Assembly: GCA_964645915.1 (NCBI GenBank)
Contig: CAZYDH010000034.1
Coordinates: forward strand, 1 to 13,953
DNA: 13,953 nucleotides
From: JACNKV01 sp964645915
Lineage (GTDB): Bacteria; Fidelibacterota; Marinisomatia; Marinisomatales; JACNKV01
Direction of reading: 5' to 3'
Both the position numbers and the translations under genes were made by a program. Positions 13,300 to 13,953 of this stretch are shown here, piece after piece. How positions within the stretch are numbered: position 1 is the stretch's first letter; every line of letters starts with the position of its first letter. The notes beneath the pieces are model-generated. The model made no database searches. It saw nothing but the letters and a program-made list of their open reading frames with translations, and had not been told where the DNA came from.

Positions 13300-13953
13300 A
13301 TGAATCCTATTGCATCCAAAAAAAAGAACACGTCGAAGAAACATTATCAAAACGAGTGGATTGAGAATTTACAGAATTATACAAAACAGATTTCCTTAGA
13401 CAATCTTACTACTCCATCAAAATTGGAAGTCCCTAAGGACGATATATTTGCTGATTTATTCTCAGAGATCATTTTATTGAAGAAAAGAATTCAAAAACAG
13501 TTTCTTCAAAAACAAACGTCGCTGGCTAATGAGCTTAACCAGCAGAAACAACTCATGGATATAATTTTGAATAATGCGCCGATAGGCGTATGGTTTTTAG
13601 ATGCCGATCGGAAAATTCGCTTCATAAACCAAACATTTTGTGACGTTTCCGGCATCCCTGAAGAAAAATGGCTAGGGACTAATCATTATTCTGAATTAAT
13701 GACTTTAGACGAATCGCCGATTTGTATCCAATCGGATGAAATTGCATTTTCCCAAGATGTGCCCTATCGGAATGATGAAGTTTATACTTTTAACAACGGG
13801 GAAGTACATACGTTTGAAGTGATCAAAATGCGTCAAAAAGATGAAAAAGGAAATATTCTTGGTTTGGTAAGTCTTTTTATTGATATTACTGGTCGCCTAG
13901 AAACCGAGCGAAGGCTTCAAAAAAGTGAAGAAGATTACAAGCTCATTTTTGAG
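13300..13953 (+). CDS. PAS-domain sensor protein, N-terminal part (cut by window edge)
   Basis: The frame is open from ATG 13300-13302 to the window end (218 codons, no stop). The N-terminus is basic and has no signal peptide or membrane helix, so the sensor is probably cytoplasmic. Residues about 52-92 are heptad-like and rich in Lys, Gln and Leu (a coiled coil). Residues about 84-200 form a PAS domain (LMDIILNNAPIGVWFLDADR, IRFINQTFCDVSGIPEEKWLG, then GNILGLVSLFIDITGRLETE). The closing LQKSEEDYKLIFE is the classic linker into a second PAS domain. Proteins of this design usually continue into a histidine kinase, but a diguanylate cyclase or another output is possible because the C-terminus is not in the window. 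AAAGG lies five bases before the ATG, a modest ribosome binding site. Confidence 0.85.
   Translation, partial: MNPIASKKKNTSKKHYQNEWIENLQNYTKQISLDNLTTPSKLEVPKDDIFADLFSEIILLKKRIQKQFLQKQTSLANELNQQKQLMDIILNNAPIGVWFLDADRKIRFINQTFCDVSGIPEEKWLGTNHYSELMTLDESPICIQSDEIAFSQDVPYRNDEVYTFNNGEVHTFEVIKMRQKDEKGNILGLVSLFIDITGRLETERRLQKSEEDYKLIFE

Overview
The window is AT-rich, gene-dense bacterial DNA. Its genes point to a diderm of the Fibrobacterota-Chlorobiota-Bacteroidota (FCB) neighbourhood. They include a TonB-dependent receptor with an N-terminal carboxypeptidase-regulatory-like domain, an Omp85-type outer-membrane barrel, a lipoprotein, and a giant exported repeat protein ending in a type IX (Por)-like C-terminal sorting module. 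Candidatus Marinimicrobia or a relative is my best guess, but this is an inference from gene style and no phylogeny was run.

Layout. (1) 1-2536, minus strand: a probable operon reading from a candidate promoter near 2508-2536. It encodes a four-helix membrane protein with a very strong ribosome binding site, an amidase-signature hydrolase resembling plant fatty acid amide hydrolases, and a GNAT acetyltransferase that carries an in-frame TAA and runs off the left edge. (2) 2580-5818: a TonB-dependent receptor (+), a small two-helix membrane protein (-) and a secreted or periplasmic PAP2-family phosphatase (+). Convergent genes here are separated by only 1-7 bp and no hairpin terminators are visible between them. 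(3) 5826-12244, minus strand: an envelope block encoding a lipoprotein, a one-POTRA Omp85 barrel that overlaps it by 14 bp, the tmRNA gene ssrA, and a 1325-residue surface protein made of cadherin-like repeats with an almost invariant 97-residue period. (4) 12276-12641: a compact self-contained unit with promoter, strong RBS, a 75-residue protein made of two copies of a 29-residue motif, and a perfect hairpin terminator. (5) 12780-12910: tRNA-Arg(UCU) with its own terminator. (6) 12911-13299: a non-coding stretch with a short direct repeat, a perfect 15-bp palindrome and a good sigma70-like promoter. It leads into (7), a cytoplasmic PAS-domain sensor protein cut by the right edge.

How the parts may fit together: most genes concern the cell envelope (uptake, outer-membrane assembly or export, surface display, lipid phosphate removal), alongside housekeeping RNAs. 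The least explained elements are the 97-residue repeat protein near the lipoprotein/Omp85 pair, the tmRNA tag ANYGQVAYA that ends in Tyr-Ala rather than Ala-Ala, and the duplicated 75-residue basic protein. I found no CRISPR array, no intact insertion sequence and no recognisable defence system.
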